Part shown: piece after piece, positions 7,713-15,716 of the stretch | Layout: each line of letters starts with the position of its first letter | Numbering within the stretch: position 1 is the first letter of the stretch | Source of the DNA: DASXRU01 sp039933315 | GTDB lineage: Bacteria > Acidobacteriota > Blastocatellia > Pyrinomonadales > Pyrinomonadaceae | NCBI GenBank assembly: GCA_039933315.1 | Contig: JBDTOI010000064.1 | Location: 1-21,431, forward strand | DNA length: 21,431 nt | Direction: 5' to 3' | The notes under the pieces: model-generated | The model's database searches: none | What the model saw: the letters and a program-made list of their open reading frames with translations, nothing else | What the model was told of the DNA's origin: nothing | Program-made: the position numbers and the translations under genes

Positions 7713-7907
7713 AGAATCATCCGCAGATTAAACAGATTCCGCAGATTTCATTTTCTTTGACAAATGGGAACATGAACCTCACTTGCCTGTCCCCGTCTGC
7801 GTAATCTGCGGACCACTCGTCGTCACCGGCTAAATCACTTATTGGATACGGCTCTGGCTTCGATTCTGATCCGTGTTCATCCGCGAAAACCTGCGGATGA
7901 TTCTGTT
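7713..7907. repeat. Dispersed CCGCAGAT repeat, locus 2, with 14-bp inverted ends
   Basis: AGAATCATCCGCAG (7713-7726) is the exact reverse complement of CTGCGGATGATTCT (7891-7904). Inside are further CCGCAGATT and AATCTGCGG strings. The right half (from GATCCGTG at 7868) closely resembles 2971-3010. The gap between the divergent S74 and recF genes (7413-7963) is otherwise empty of genes; only the leader hairpin at 7494-7519 was noted. The recF promoter was not confidently located. Confidence 0.6.
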
Positions 7908-7963
7908 TTCATGTCTAAGCGCATCAACAGCGGAAAGAACAGCTGTATGTTAAGATTTGAGGC

Positions 7964-9118
7964 ATGATCCTCCGGTCCGTTGAGGTACATGGTTTTCGAA
8001 ATTTAGCCGGAAAGAATGTTTGGGGAGAAGGCCTGAATATTCTTTACGGTAGCAACGGGCAGGGGAAAACCAATTGGCTCGAAGCGATTTACCTCCTCGC
8101 CCATACCAAATCCTTTCGCACTGCCAAACTCCAGGAAGCCATTCAGTTCGGCGAAGCCGCTGCTTATATTCGCGGCGAGGTTGCGCAGAACGATAATCTC
8201 TCGCGAGAACTACAAGTCAGCCTGCAGGGCAAGAACAAAATAATCTCGGTCAACGGCAAGCGCGAAACCGTATCGCGCTACGCCGGGCAGTTGCACACAG
8301 TCGCATTTACTGCAGATGAGTTGGACGTGGTTCGTGGGGTGCCGGATGCTCGGCGAAAATTCCTCGACCGGGGTGTGGTGTCCCTCCGTCCCGCATATGT
8401 TCAGACGCTGGCTGACTACAATCGTGTGATCAGGCAGAAGAACCGGTTACTACAAGACGCGCTGGACGGCCGTTTGCGCCCGGACGAGGCGGTTGAATCA
8501 CTAAAACCCTGGAACGATCAACTGGTTGAACTAAGCTCTCAAATACATCGTTCGCGTTCGGATTATGTCAACCGGCTGAACGAGGCTTTGGACCATACTT
8601 TGTTTCAGGACGACGTCACAATCCGCTACCGCTCTTCGCTGGAAGGCAAAGGAGATTTAGCCGACTACCAGTCGTTGATGGCAGAGCGTCTGCAATTCCG
8701 TCTGGCCGCGGAAATGGCTGCCGGTACCTCGCTGATTGGTCCGCACCGGGATGACCTTGAGATACTTTTTGACAATCGCGATTTGCGCACTTTTGGCAGC
8801 TCCGGCCAACAGCGTAGCGCATTGATAACACTTGATTTAGCGGCGATTTCAGTGTATTATTCATGGCATAAAGATTATCCCATTTTCCTCATAGACGACG
8901 TGGACGCGGAGTTGGACGGGAAGCGGATAAACTACCTGCTGGAATACCTGGATGGACGCACCCAAACCTTCGTCACGACCTCGAAGGAAAGCCACCTTCA
9001 GCAGTTTTTGCCCCGCGCAAATGCCTACTTGATTGAGGGCGGGTGTGTAAAAACCACGAGATGGAAAAACGAGGCGGAAATACCATCGGCCCGGGCCATG
9101 AGAGGCATCTTAAGTTAG
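7964..9118 (+). CDS. recF: DNA replication and repair protein RecF
   Basis: RecF is an SMC/ABC-type ATPase that helps load RecA at single-strand gaps with RecO and RecR. At 384 aa it is close to the family's usual length. It begins MILRSVEVHGFRNL, the typical opening strand. The Walker A motif is GSNGQGKT (29-36), the ABC signature-like GSSGQQRS is at 278-285, and Walker B plus D-loop is FLIDDVDAELD (about 308-318). A GAGG lies about 5 bases before the ATG. The gene immediately precedes gyrB, and its end overlaps the longest gyrB reading frame. recF-gyrB adjacency is common in bacteria, but dnaA and dnaN are not upstream here; the upstream gap is full of repeats. Confidence 0.96.
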   Translation: MILRSVEVHGFRNLAGKNVWGEGLNILYGSNGQGKTNWLEAIYLLAHTKSFRTAKLQEAIQFGEAAAYIRGEVAQNDNLSRELQVSLQGKNKIISVNGKRETVSRYAGQLHTVAFTADELDVVRGVPDARRKFLDRGVVSLRPAYVQTLADYNRVIRQKNRLLQDALDGRLRPDEAVESLKPWNDQLVELSSQIHRSRSDYVNRLNEALDHTLFQDDVTIRYRSSLEGKGDLADYQSLMAERLQFRLAAEMAAGTSLIGPHRDDLEILFDNRDLRTFGSSGQQRSALITLDLAAISVYYSWHKDYPIFLIDDVDAELDGKRINYLLEYLDGRTQTFVTTSKESHLQQFLPRANAYLIEGGCVKTTRWKNEAEIPSARAMRGILS

Positions 9119-11643
9119 TAAAAGACTCTGAATCAAAGTTAAGAGAAGCGGCACGAGATAAAAGCGAAGTTTTGAGTGAGAGCGGAAAGAGGAGAGAAGT
9201 TTTGGCAACAGCACCAACGGAAGCAAAGAGAAAATACGACGGGTCTTCGATCGCGGTCCTGGAGGGACGGGAAGCGGTCCGCAAGCGTCCCGCCATGTAC
9301 ATCGGATCGACCGGCGAACTTGGTTTGCACCACCTGGTTTACGAAGTCGTTGATAACTCAATCGACGAAGCCCTGGTAGGTTACTGCGACACCATCGAAG
9401 TAATGATCCATCTCGACAATTCGATTACGGTAATTGATAACGGTCGCGGTATCCCGGTTGACGAGATGAAGAAGGAAAGGAAATCGGCGGCCGAAGTCGT
9501 AATGACCAAGCTGCACGCTGGCGGCAAGTTTGACTCGAACGCCTACAAAGTCTCAGGCGGCCTGCATGGCGTCGGAGTCTCGTGCGTTAATTTTCTTTCC
9601 GAGAAGTTGCACCTGGAGATCTGGCGCGACGGCAAGACCTTCGAGCAGGAGTACGAAAAGGGCATCCCGGTTACGAAGCTCGATGGCAACAAACCCACCG
9701 GCAAGACACGCAAGCGGGGAACCAAGATCACTTTCAAGCCCGACGTCACTATCTTTGACCACACCGTATTCAGCTTCGATAAATTGTCCGAGCGCCTGCG
9801 CGAAAAAGCTTTTCTCAACAAAGGCATCCGCATCACCATTCGCGATGAGCGGGAAGAGCCGGAACGCTCGCACGAGTTTTACTATCGCGGTGGTATTGCC
9901 GAGTTCGTCAAACATCTCAACAAGAACAAGAGCGCCCTGCATGACAAGCCAATCTACTTCGAGAAGGAGAGCGATGTGCTGGCAATAGAAGTAGCCATCC
10001 AGTACAACGATGGCTATGACGAGAAGGTCTATTCCTTTGCCAACAACATCAATACGGTGGATGGCGGGTCGCACCTGTCAGGGTTTCGCTCCGCCTTCAC
10101 TCGCACAATCAACGCCTACGCGCAGTCCTCGGGCCTGGCAAAGAACTTCAAGACTTCTCTGACCGGCGACGACGTTCGCGAAGGGCTGGTGGCCGTAATC
10201 TCGGTCAAGCTCCCGCAGCCTCAGTTCGAAGGCCAGACAAAAGGCAAGCTGAATTCAGATGTGAAGGGCGCCGTTGAATCTTTCCTGAACGATCGTCTAA
10301 CGGAGTATCTGGAGCAGAACCCGACGGTGGCGCGGAAGATAGTCGGCAAGGCCGTCGACGCCGCGCGCGCGCGGGAAGCGGCGCGCAAAGCCCGCGAGAT
10401 AGTCCGCAAAGGCGCATTCGGTTCCACCATGCTGCCGGGCAAGTTGGCAGATTGCCAGGAGACGAACCCTGAACTGTCTGAGATTTATATTGTCGAGGGA
10501 GATTCGGCCGGCGGTTCCGCAAAACAGGGCCGCGACCGTAAGAACCAGGCCATCCTCCCGCTCAAGGGCAAGATTCTGAACGTGGAGAAGGCCCGCTTCG
10601 ACAAGATGCTGGGTCATAGCGAGATTAAGGCGCTGATCATGGCGCTGGGTACCGGTATCGGGAAAGAAGACTTCGACCTGAGTAAGCTGCGGTATCACAA
10701 GATCATTTTGATGACTGACGCCGACGTCGATGGGTCGCATATTCGCACCCTATTGCTCACATTTTTCTACCGGCAGATGCCTATGCTTGTAGAGAACGGC
10801 TTTGTTTATATTGCCCAGCCCCCTCTCTTCAAAGTCAAAAGAGGAAAGAAAGAAGAGTACATAAAAGACGACCCGGCGATGATCAAATACCTCATGCGCC
10901 AAGCCACCAGCGACATGAAAGTTCAGTCGGCTGGCAATAAGACGGTGACCGAGGGCAAGGATCTAGCGCATGCGTTAGAGGAGATGCTCGAGTTCAAGCG
11001 GTATTGCGAGAAAACCATGCGACGCCTCGGAGGCGATGCGCGTTTGCTCGATGCGTTGCTCAAGGCCTTCGGCGGCAAGCGCGGCGCACTCCGCAAAGAA
11101 GGGGCAACTCTGCGAGCTATTTTCCAGGACGGCGATTTGATGGATGCCATCAAAACAGCTTTGGCCAAGGAGGGCTACGATGCCGAACTCACGCCCGACG
11201 AAGAGCATGGCTTATGGGAGATTCAGACGGTAACCAGTACGCGAATTAAGGTTATCGTAGATTGGGATTTTGCCAGTCACGTCGAGTTCCAAAAAGCCAT
11301 AGAGCTTTTCATCAGACTAGAAGAGGAGCTCGCAGCGCCATTTGTTGTCGGTGAAAACGGAACCAGCGAGGGAATCCCAACCCGCGAAGCTTTGCTGGAG
11401 CGCGTGCTCGCTGCCGCTAAGAAGGACTTGTCGATCCAGCGGTACAAAGGTCTGGGTGAGATGAATCCGGAGCAGCTCTGGGAAACCACTATGAACCCTG
11501 AAAAGCGAACCCTATTGCGGGTCGGCGTGGATGACGCGTTCGAAACCGATCGTATGTTCACAGTGTTGATGGGCGATGCGGTCGAGCCGCGGCGCAAGTT
11601 TATTGAGGACAACGCTCTCGATGTGAGAAACCTCGATGTTTGA
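9043..11643 (+). CDS. gyrB: DNA gyrase subunit B
   Basis: GyrB is the ATPase and TOPRIM subunit of the type IIA topoisomerase that supercoils DNA. It has the GHKL ATPase domain (YDGSSIAVLEGREAVRKRPA, VDNSIDEAL, GGLHGVGVS), the transducer, and the TOPRIM motifs EGDSAGGSA and DADVDGSHIRT. The C-terminal signature is RYKGLGEMNPEQLWETTMNP. Between the TOPRIM region and that signature lies an extra block of about 180 residues, as in the long Gram-negative GyrB type. The longest frame starts at GTG 9043, overlaps recF by 76 bases and gives 866 aa with a charged N-terminal extension of about 60 residues. A better ribosome site (AAGAGGAG, 9187-9194) precedes TTG 9202, which would give 813 aa, close to usual lengths, and no overlap with recF. 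ATG 9061 is a third choice. Function is certain; the start is not. Confidence 0.95.
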   Translation: MCKNHEMEKRGGNTIGPGHERHLKLVKDSESKLREAARDKSEVLSESGKRREVLATAPTEAKRKYDGSSIAVLEGREAVRKRPAMYIGSTGELGLHHLVYEVVDNSIDEALVGYCDTIEVMIHLDNSITVIDNGRGIPVDEMKKERKSAAEVVMTKLHAGGKFDSNAYKVSGGLHGVGVSCVNFLSEKLHLEIWRDGKTFEQEYEKGIPVTKLDGNKPTGKTRKRGTKITFKPDVTIFDHTVFSFDKLSERLREKAFLNKGIRITIRDEREEPERSHEFYYRGGIAEFVKHLNKNKSALHDKPIYFEKESDVLAIEVAIQYNDGYDEKVYSFANNINTVDGGSHLSGFRSAFTRTINAYAQSSGLAKNFKTSLTGDDVREGLVAVISVKLPQPQFEGQTKGKLNSDVKGAVESFLNDRLTEYLEQNPTVARKIVGKAVDAARAREAARKAREIVRKGAFGSTMLPGKLADCQETNPELSEIYIVEGDSAGGSAKQGRDRKNQAILPLKGKILNVEKARFDKMLGHSEIKALIMALGTGIGKEDFDLSKLRYHKIILMTDADVDGSHIRTLLLTFFYRQMPMLVENGFVYIAQPPLFKVKRGKKEEYIKDDPAMIKYLMRQATSDMKVQSAGNKTVTEGKDLAHALEEMLEFKRYCEKTMRRLGGDARLLDALLKAFGGKRGALRKEGATLRAIFQDGDLMDAIKTALAKEGYDAELTPDEEHGLWEIQTVTSTRIKVIVDWDFASHVEFQKAIELFIRLEEELAAPFVVGENGTSEGIPTREALLERVLAAAKKDLSIQRYKGLGEMNPEQLWETTMNPEKRTLLRVGVDDAFETDRMFTVLMGDAVEPRRKFIEDNALDVRNLDV
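9187..9204 (+). promoter_or_regulatory. Strong Shine-Dalgarno before an internal TTG of gyrB
   Basis: AAGAGGAG (9187-9194) lies 7 bases before an in-frame TTG (9202-9204). The encoded protein would start about 12 residues before the conserved YDGSSIAVLEG. Neither GTG 9043 nor ATG 9061 has as good a site, so this may be the real translation start. Confidence 0.5.
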
Positions 11644-11669
11644 GGCCCGCCGGAGGTAAGAAGTAGAGG

Positions 11670-13076
11670 TCAGAATTCAGAGACCCCTGGTTCTTCTTCC
11701 GCGTACCTCTCGGCGCGAAAACGCAAAAGCTTCAGTTTGGCGCCAGGGGGAATTCTCGCTTTCCGAGATGCCAGCTCCACCTGCTTTTCAGCGGTATCGA
11801 TTCCGGTCAGATTAGGTAGCAGCAAACCCCGGCGCCGCTCCTTTCCTTCCTCCTCAACTATCACACCGTAAACCAGCGGATCGAGATCGATCATTTGGGC
11901 CGGCTCCGGCTCGGATAACACATCGACTGAATATTTCAATCCAGGCAGTTCATCCTTCGCAATCGGTGGAAATCGCGGGTCTTTGGTCGCGGCGCTGATA
12001 GCATTCGTAATAACTTCGTCGGCCAGAGTCTCTTTGCCCGGTTGGATAGTGCCGATGCATCCGCGCAGATCGTCGGCCAGAGTTTTGATCGAGACGAAGC
12101 AAGCTGCTCGTTGATTCAGATCCGGAGAAAGCTGCGCCGGCGCTTCGATAATCGTTCCGTCCGCAACGAACGCTTCAACTGAACGACGGGCGAGTGAAAC
12201 CAATTCCGCGCCGGCGGAGAAATCTTTGTCAGTATCGACCGCCGAGCTAATGGGTTTCTTGACTGGAGCAGGTGACATAACCAACTGGGCCACCAGGTAG
12301 CCGACGCCAAACGGTGCTTCGTAGTTCAATACTTCGGGCGCAGGCTGCAACCCCCTGGCAACGCCGAAAGCGACCAGCATCGAACGGTACCCACATTCGC
12401 CTGCATGCTTCCGCAGTTCCTGATCGATATTTATTACACGTTCCGGCGAGCCGGCACGCAGAGCTGCCACCACTTCCTCGTCAAAGAGGTGGGCGTCCTG
12501 GTAATAGCCGGCGGGAGCGCCCGGTTTGAGGCGATGACTAAGGTCGCCACTGGCTATGAAAGCAACTGGCCGGCCGACGGAGTCCACGGCTTCCCTGATG
12601 CTCCTGCCAAAGCGCAAGTGATCTTCAGTCGAGCGAAAACTGTAGCCGAGGGCCACCACGCGGCCGTGCCAACCGTTGCGTTGCAGAAAGTAAAGTGGAA
12701 CAGCAGTGCCATGGTCCAGGTTTTGGTCCGCCAACGGTAGTACTTCGAAGGACTGCCTGGCGGCAGAGCGGGTGATGGCATCCAGCAGCTCGCGATCGAG
12801 CTCAGCCGTAACCATGGAGCTAGGGGCGCGAAAATTGGCAAAGTCTCCGAAAAGTTTTGGCCCCTGATAGGCAACGAAAGCGTAAGGGTCGAGCGGGGCG
12901 TGGGGCGAGATTAAGATCACGGTTTCAGCGCCACTGGCGATAACGCGTTCCGTGAGCTCCGCCATGGCTTCGATGGAGCTACGCACTTCCGCTATCGCTT
13001 CGCGCCCGACTTCCGGAACCATGATCGGAGGATGCGGAGCAATGCCGGCAAAGACTATTGCGCTAGCATCGTTCAT
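11670..13076 (-). CDS. AmmeMemoRadiSam-type fusion: LigB/Memo-like domain plus AMMECR1 domain
   Basis: This is a 468-aa two-domain protein. Residues about 5-270 form a class III extradiol-dioxygenase (LigB)-like domain related to Memo, with the conserved histidine motifs GIAPHPPIM (H15), ISPHAPLDP (H59), LDHGTAVPLYF and ASGDLSHRL. Residues about 290-460 form an AMMECR1 domain with RGCIGTIQP, ISAATKDPRFPPI and a C-terminal LL-x-FRAERY. Together with a radical SAM enzyme these two families make the conserved but biochemically undefined AmmeMemoRadiSam set. No radical SAM gene is in this window. The gene converges on gyrB with only 26 bases between stops, and is divergent from the flavoprotein at 13210. 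No clear ribosome site precedes the ATG. Confidence 0.85.
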   Translation of the reverse strand: MNDASAIVFAGIAPHPPIMVPEVGREAIAEVRSSIEAMAELTERVIASGAETVILISPHAPLDPYAFVAYQGPKLFGDFANFRAPSSMVTAELDRELLDAITRSAARQSFEVLPLADQNLDHGTAVPLYFLQRNGWHGRVVALGYSFRSTEDHLRFGRSIREAVDSVGRPVAFIASGDLSHRLKPGAPAGYYQDAHLFDEEVVAALRAGSPERVINIDQELRKHAGECGYRSMLVAFGVARGLQPAPEVLNYEAPFGVGYLVAQLVMSPAPVKKPISSAVDTDKDFSAGAELVSLARRSVEAFVADGTIIEAPAQLSPDLNQRAACFVSIKTLADDLRGCIGTIQPGKETLADEVITNAISAATKDPRFPPIAKDELPGLKYSVDVLSEPEPAQMIDLDPLVYGVIVEEEGKERRRGLLLPNLTGIDTAEKQVELASRKARIPPGAKLKLLRFRAERYAEEEPGVSEF

Positions 13077-13159
13077 GACGACATCAAATTGAGGGAGCGT
13101 TTAATTGTCTGGAACGCCGTTCAGTTTAGCACCGCCGGCGGAGCGCACTAAAGCCTGGA

Positions 13160-13188
13160 TTGCTAACAACAGGGAAGGCCTCTATCAT
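13160..13188 (+). promoter_or_regulatory. Sigma-70-like promoter for the geranylgeranyl-reductase-family gene
   Basis: TTGCTA (13160-13165), a 17-bp spacer and TATCAT (13183-13188) fit -35/-10 elements. The predicted transcript would start about 15 bases before the ATG at 13210, giving a very short leader without an obvious Shine-Dalgarno. Confidence 0.45.
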
Positions 13189-13209
13189 CTGGGGTCTCAG
13201 TTCGGCTAA

Positions 13210-14532
13210 ATGACAGCTAACATTGTGAATTTTGATGTACTTATCGTCGGCGCGGGGCCGGCTGGTTCATTCGCGGCAGAGCTTTTGGCGCGCGGTGGAG
13301 CGTCGGTGGCATTGTTTGACGGCCGGCCCGAGGGCCAAGCCAAAGCCTGTGGCGGCGGGGTCACTTCAAAGGCACTCAAGGCCTGGCCACACTTGCTCGA
13401 GGCCGTGGGGCGCACAGTGAAGGAGCTGGAGATGTACTCGCCCGCGGGCAGACGTCTGCCCCTGAAACTGGATGAGCCTTTCGCCATCTATTCGCGCAAC
13501 ACCTTCGACACCTTCCTGCGCGAACGCGCCCGTGAAGCAGGGGCACATGTATTCGCCGAGAAAATCTCTTTTCGTAATATTCAAGACACCGGTTCCAGCT
13601 GGGTCATCACCGGCCCCGAGGGGGTCCAGTGGTCAGGCGCCTGGCTGGCCGCAGCTGATGGCGCGAACAGTCCGATTGCGAAGAATCTTGCGGGAGCCTT
13701 GCCACCCGCGGAGATGGAAGTTGCTTTCGGTTATCGCGCCCCTTTGCCGGAAGATACTTCGGCGCCAACGGTGGTGGCCTTTCTCCCGGGCTGGGTCGGT
13801 TACGCCTGGGCCTTTCCTCGTTTGGACCACGTGTCGTTTGGCATTGCGACTTCCCAGGACGCTTTCGATCATGAGTCACTCGATCGATTGTTATGGGATT
13901 TCATGATTGCCTACTATCGCGAGCGCGAGAAATCCAGCAGGGGGATTAAGGTAGACCGTAGTACGCGCTTGTGGACCAGCGGCACCAACAGCCAAACGGC
14001 CACCCCACCTCAGGACCCCAGAGCACGGAAGAGAGCTGAAGTAACCAACAAGCCTGGGGCCGCCGAAATAGAGATTGATGCGCGCATCCGCAGCCAGCTG
14101 GAGCAGAGTGCCGACAAGTATGCAGCGCGGATTCCAGGCCTCCTGCCGCGAACGTGGGACACGCGCCGAGCGTGTGGCGAGCGCTGGGCCCTGCTGGGCG
14201 ACGCAGCCGGTTTTGCGGATCCTGTAACCGGTGAAGGAATTTACTATGCCCTGCGTTCGGCGGAGCTTTTTGCCCAATCGTTTCTGGAGAGTACACCTGC
14301 ATCCTATGAAGAGCGTTGGCGAGCGGATTTTGGTCGCGAGCTGCAACGCGCGTCTGAGATGCGCCGGCGCTTCTATGGAAACTTCTGGGGGGCGCCATTC
14401 ACGGAAAGAATGATTGAGTTTGCCCGCGGCCACCGCGGCATTCGCAAGGTGCTTGGCGAGCTTGTTGCCGGAGACCAGGGCTACACCAACCTGAAGCGCA
14501 AACTCGCCCGCCGCGCGTTGTGGCCGCTTTAA
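13210..14532 (+). CDS. FAD-dependent oxidoreductase, geranylgeranyl reductase family
   Basis: This is a 440-aa flavoprotein of the geranylgeranyl reductase family, which reduces isoprenoid double bonds in quinone side chains, lipids or pigments. The N-terminal dinucleotide-binding motif is VGAGPAGS (GxGxxG at residues 14-19), followed by KACGGGVTSKAL, the family's cysteine-glycine block. The second FAD motif is LLGDAAGFADPVTGEGIYYA (from residue 328). Residues about 258-290 form a low-complexity, polar linker not expected in shorter members. No ribosome site is evident upstream, but a promoter-like pair lies 22-50 bases before the ATG. The exact substrate cannot be told from sequence; menaquinone or polyprenyl-lipid saturation are possibilities. 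The stop is 15 bases from the stop of convergent pdxH. Confidence 0.85.
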   Translation: MTANIVNFDVLIVGAGPAGSFAAELLARGGASVALFDGRPEGQAKACGGGVTSKALKAWPHLLEAVGRTVKELEMYSPAGRRLPLKLDEPFAIYSRNTFDTFLRERAREAGAHVFAEKISFRNIQDTGSSWVITGPEGVQWSGAWLAAADGANSPIAKNLAGALPPAEMEVAFGYRAPLPEDTSAPTVVAFLPGWVGYAWAFPRLDHVSFGIATSQDAFDHESLDRLLWDFMIAYYREREKSSRGIKVDRSTRLWTSGTNSQTATPPQDPRARKRAEVTNKPGAAEIEIDARIRSQLEQSADKYAARIPGLLPRTWDTRRACGERWALLGDAAGFADPVTGEGIYYALRSAELFAQSFLESTPASYEERWRADFGRELQRASEMRRRFYGNFWGAPFTERMIEFARGHRGIRKVLGELVAGDQGYTNLKRKLARRALWPL

Positions 14533-14547
14533 AGAAGTCGCGCAGGC

Positions 14548-15180
14548 TCAGGGGGCGAGCCGGCTAATGGTCCAGGTTCCGTCGGGCTGCAGTTGATAGA
14601 CGAGCCGATCATGCAGACGGCTGGGGCGGGCTTTCCAGAATTCAATTCGCTCGGGAGTCAGCCGATAGCCGCCCCAATTGATCGGTCGCTTGATCACGCT
14701 ATCCCGGAAAGAATCCTCAAGTTCTATCGTCCGCTGCTGCAAGACATCCCGGCCCTTTATTACATCACTTTGCGGCGAAACCATGGCGCCGATCTGGCTG
14801 TCGCGAGGTCGGGTTTGAAAATAGGCGTCAGACTCCTCAGCGGAAGTTCGCGTTACCGTTCCTTCAACGCGGACCTGACGATCGTGTTGCGGCCAGTAGA
14901 AAACCAGGGCGGCGTTAGGGTTTGCGTCCAGGTCGCCCGCTTTCTTGCTGCGATAGTTTGTATAGAATACAAAACCGCGCGCATCCGCCTGCTTCAATAG
15001 CACCAGGCGCGCCGATGGCTTTCCCTCGCTGGTGGCGGTGGCCAGGGTCATGGCTTCCGGCAGCTTGAGACCGTCAGCAATCGCGTCGTCAAACCATCTT
15101 TGAAACTGCTTGATGGGATCTGGATCAACCAGTTTCTCGTCCAATTGATCGCTGATCACTCGTTCTCGAATATCGGTCAT
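14548..15180 (-). CDS. pdxH: Pyridoxamine 5'-phosphate oxidase
   Basis: PdxH is an FMN enzyme that oxidises pyridoxine or pyridoxamine 5'-phosphate to pyridoxal 5'-phosphate, the last step of vitamin B6 synthesis and salvage. The ATG at 15180 (MTDIRERV) gives 210 aa; a GTG at 15192 in the same frame is possible but less typical. Recognisable blocks are FQRWFDDAI, ARLVLLKQADARGFVFYTNY, SKKAGDL, AALVFYWPQHDRQVRVEG, DSQIGAMVSPQS and the C-terminal WGGYRLTPERIEFWK with RLHDRL. It is the last gene of a four-gene minus-strand run, 39 bases after the thioesterase. A perfect hairpin sits just before its start. Confidence 0.94.
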   Translation of the reverse strand: MTDIRERVISDQLDEKLVDPDPIKQFQRWFDDAIADGLKLPEAMTLATATSEGKPSARLVLLKQADARGFVFYTNYRSKKAGDLDANPNAALVFYWPQHDRQVRVEGTVTRTSAEESDAYFQTRPRDSQIGAMVSPQSDVIKGRDVLQQRTIELEDSFRDSVIKRPINWGGYRLTPERIEFWKARPSRLHDRLVYQLQPDGTWTISRLAP

Positions 15181-15189
15181 GGTAAGTGG

Positions 15190-15207
15190 CACAGACTTCA
15201 GTCTGTG
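15190..15207. repeat. Perfect 7-bp hairpin upstream of pdxH
   Basis: CACAGAC (15190-15196), a TTCA loop and GTCTGTG (15201-15207) make a perfect stem between the thioesterase and pdxH. Its GACTTCAGTC core, read on either strand, matches the core of the terminator hairpin at 3367-3380. It may be a member of a small palindrome family, or a translation-level element for pdxH. Confidence 0.6.
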
Positions 15208-15219
15208 AATCGTGATCCT

Positions 15220-15696
15220 TCAGCTCTCACCGTCATGAGGCTCTGAGCCCTCCCTGACGGTCGGGCTTCTGCTGGGCTTAGTGTAGGGGGCGAGACGTCG
15301 TTTTAGTTCTTCCGGTACCGGCACCGTTTCGAAACTGTCGCGGCGCACGGATGCGAGTACAAAGTGGGCCTCGGCCACCAGTTCATCTTCGCCCTGGCGC
15401 CTGACTTCAAAGTTCAGACGAAAAGATTTGTGACCAAACTTGCCGACAAAGACACTCACGACCAGCAGATCGTCCAGGCGCGCAGCGCGACGGAAATCGC
15501 ATTCCAGATGCACCCGTGGCAGCCAGATATCCAACTGGTCAAAAGCTACTCCATAAGGCAAGCCCACGGCGCGAAACAATTCGGTTTCCGCGATTTCAAA
15601 GAAACGTATGTAAGCGCCATAGAAAATGATGCGAGCGGCGTCAACGTCGCCCCACCGCACACGTTCCTCAATCGTAAACTTCCATGGTTCGTTCAT
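15220..15696 (-). CDS. Acyl-CoA thioesterase, 4HBT/YbgC-like hot-dog fold
   Basis: This is probably an acyl-CoA thioesterase of the hot-dog superfamily. The diagnostic N-terminal block is VRWGDVDAARIIFYGAYIRF, with the catalytic aspartate at D19 counted from the ATG at 15696. The core continues through LDDLLVVSVFVGKFGHKSFR and AEAHFVLASV. The start at 15696 lies 20 bases after the stop of the upstream gene. A longer frame from TTG 15753 would overlap that gene and adds residues outside the fold. From 15696 the length is 158 aa. The last ~17 residues (after RRLAPYTK) are unlike the family and are encoded by palindromic sequence (15230-15260), suggesting a repeat has extended the reading frame. 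It belongs to the pdxH run. Confidence 0.82.
   Translation of the reverse strand: MNEPWKFTIEERVRWGDVDAARIIFYGAYIRFFEIAETELFRAVGLPYGVAFDQLDIWLPRVHLECDFRRAARLDDLLVVSVFVGKFGHKSFRLNFEVRRQGEDELVAEAHFVLASVRRDSFETVPVPEELKRRLAPYTKPSRSPTVREGSEPHDGES
15230..15260. repeat. Nested palindrome within the 3' end of the thioesterase gene
   Basis: An outer stem, CCGTCA (15230-15235) with TGACGG (15255-15260), encloses an inner stem, GGCTC (15239-15243) with GAGCC (15245-15249). It encodes the unusual tail VREGSEPHDGE of the thioesterase, so it looks like a REP-like insertion that changed the C-terminus. Confidence 0.5.
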
Positions 15697-15716
15697 CGGT
15701 TGGTTCGGATTATTAG

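Noticed and set aside
7431..7963. Replication origin next to recF-gyrB
   Set aside because: No TTATCCACA-type DnaA boxes were seen, and dnaA and dnaN are absent; the repeats belong to a dispersed family.
9553..10074. A 173-codon minus-strand frame
   Set aside because: Antisense to gyrB with no recognisable features.
11644..11669. Terminator between gyrB and the LigB-AMMECR1 gene
   Set aside because: The 26-base gap has no stable stem followed by T residues on either strand.
12405..12740. A 111-codon plus-strand frame
   Set aside because: Antisense to the LigB-like domain, whose motifs are clear on the minus strand.
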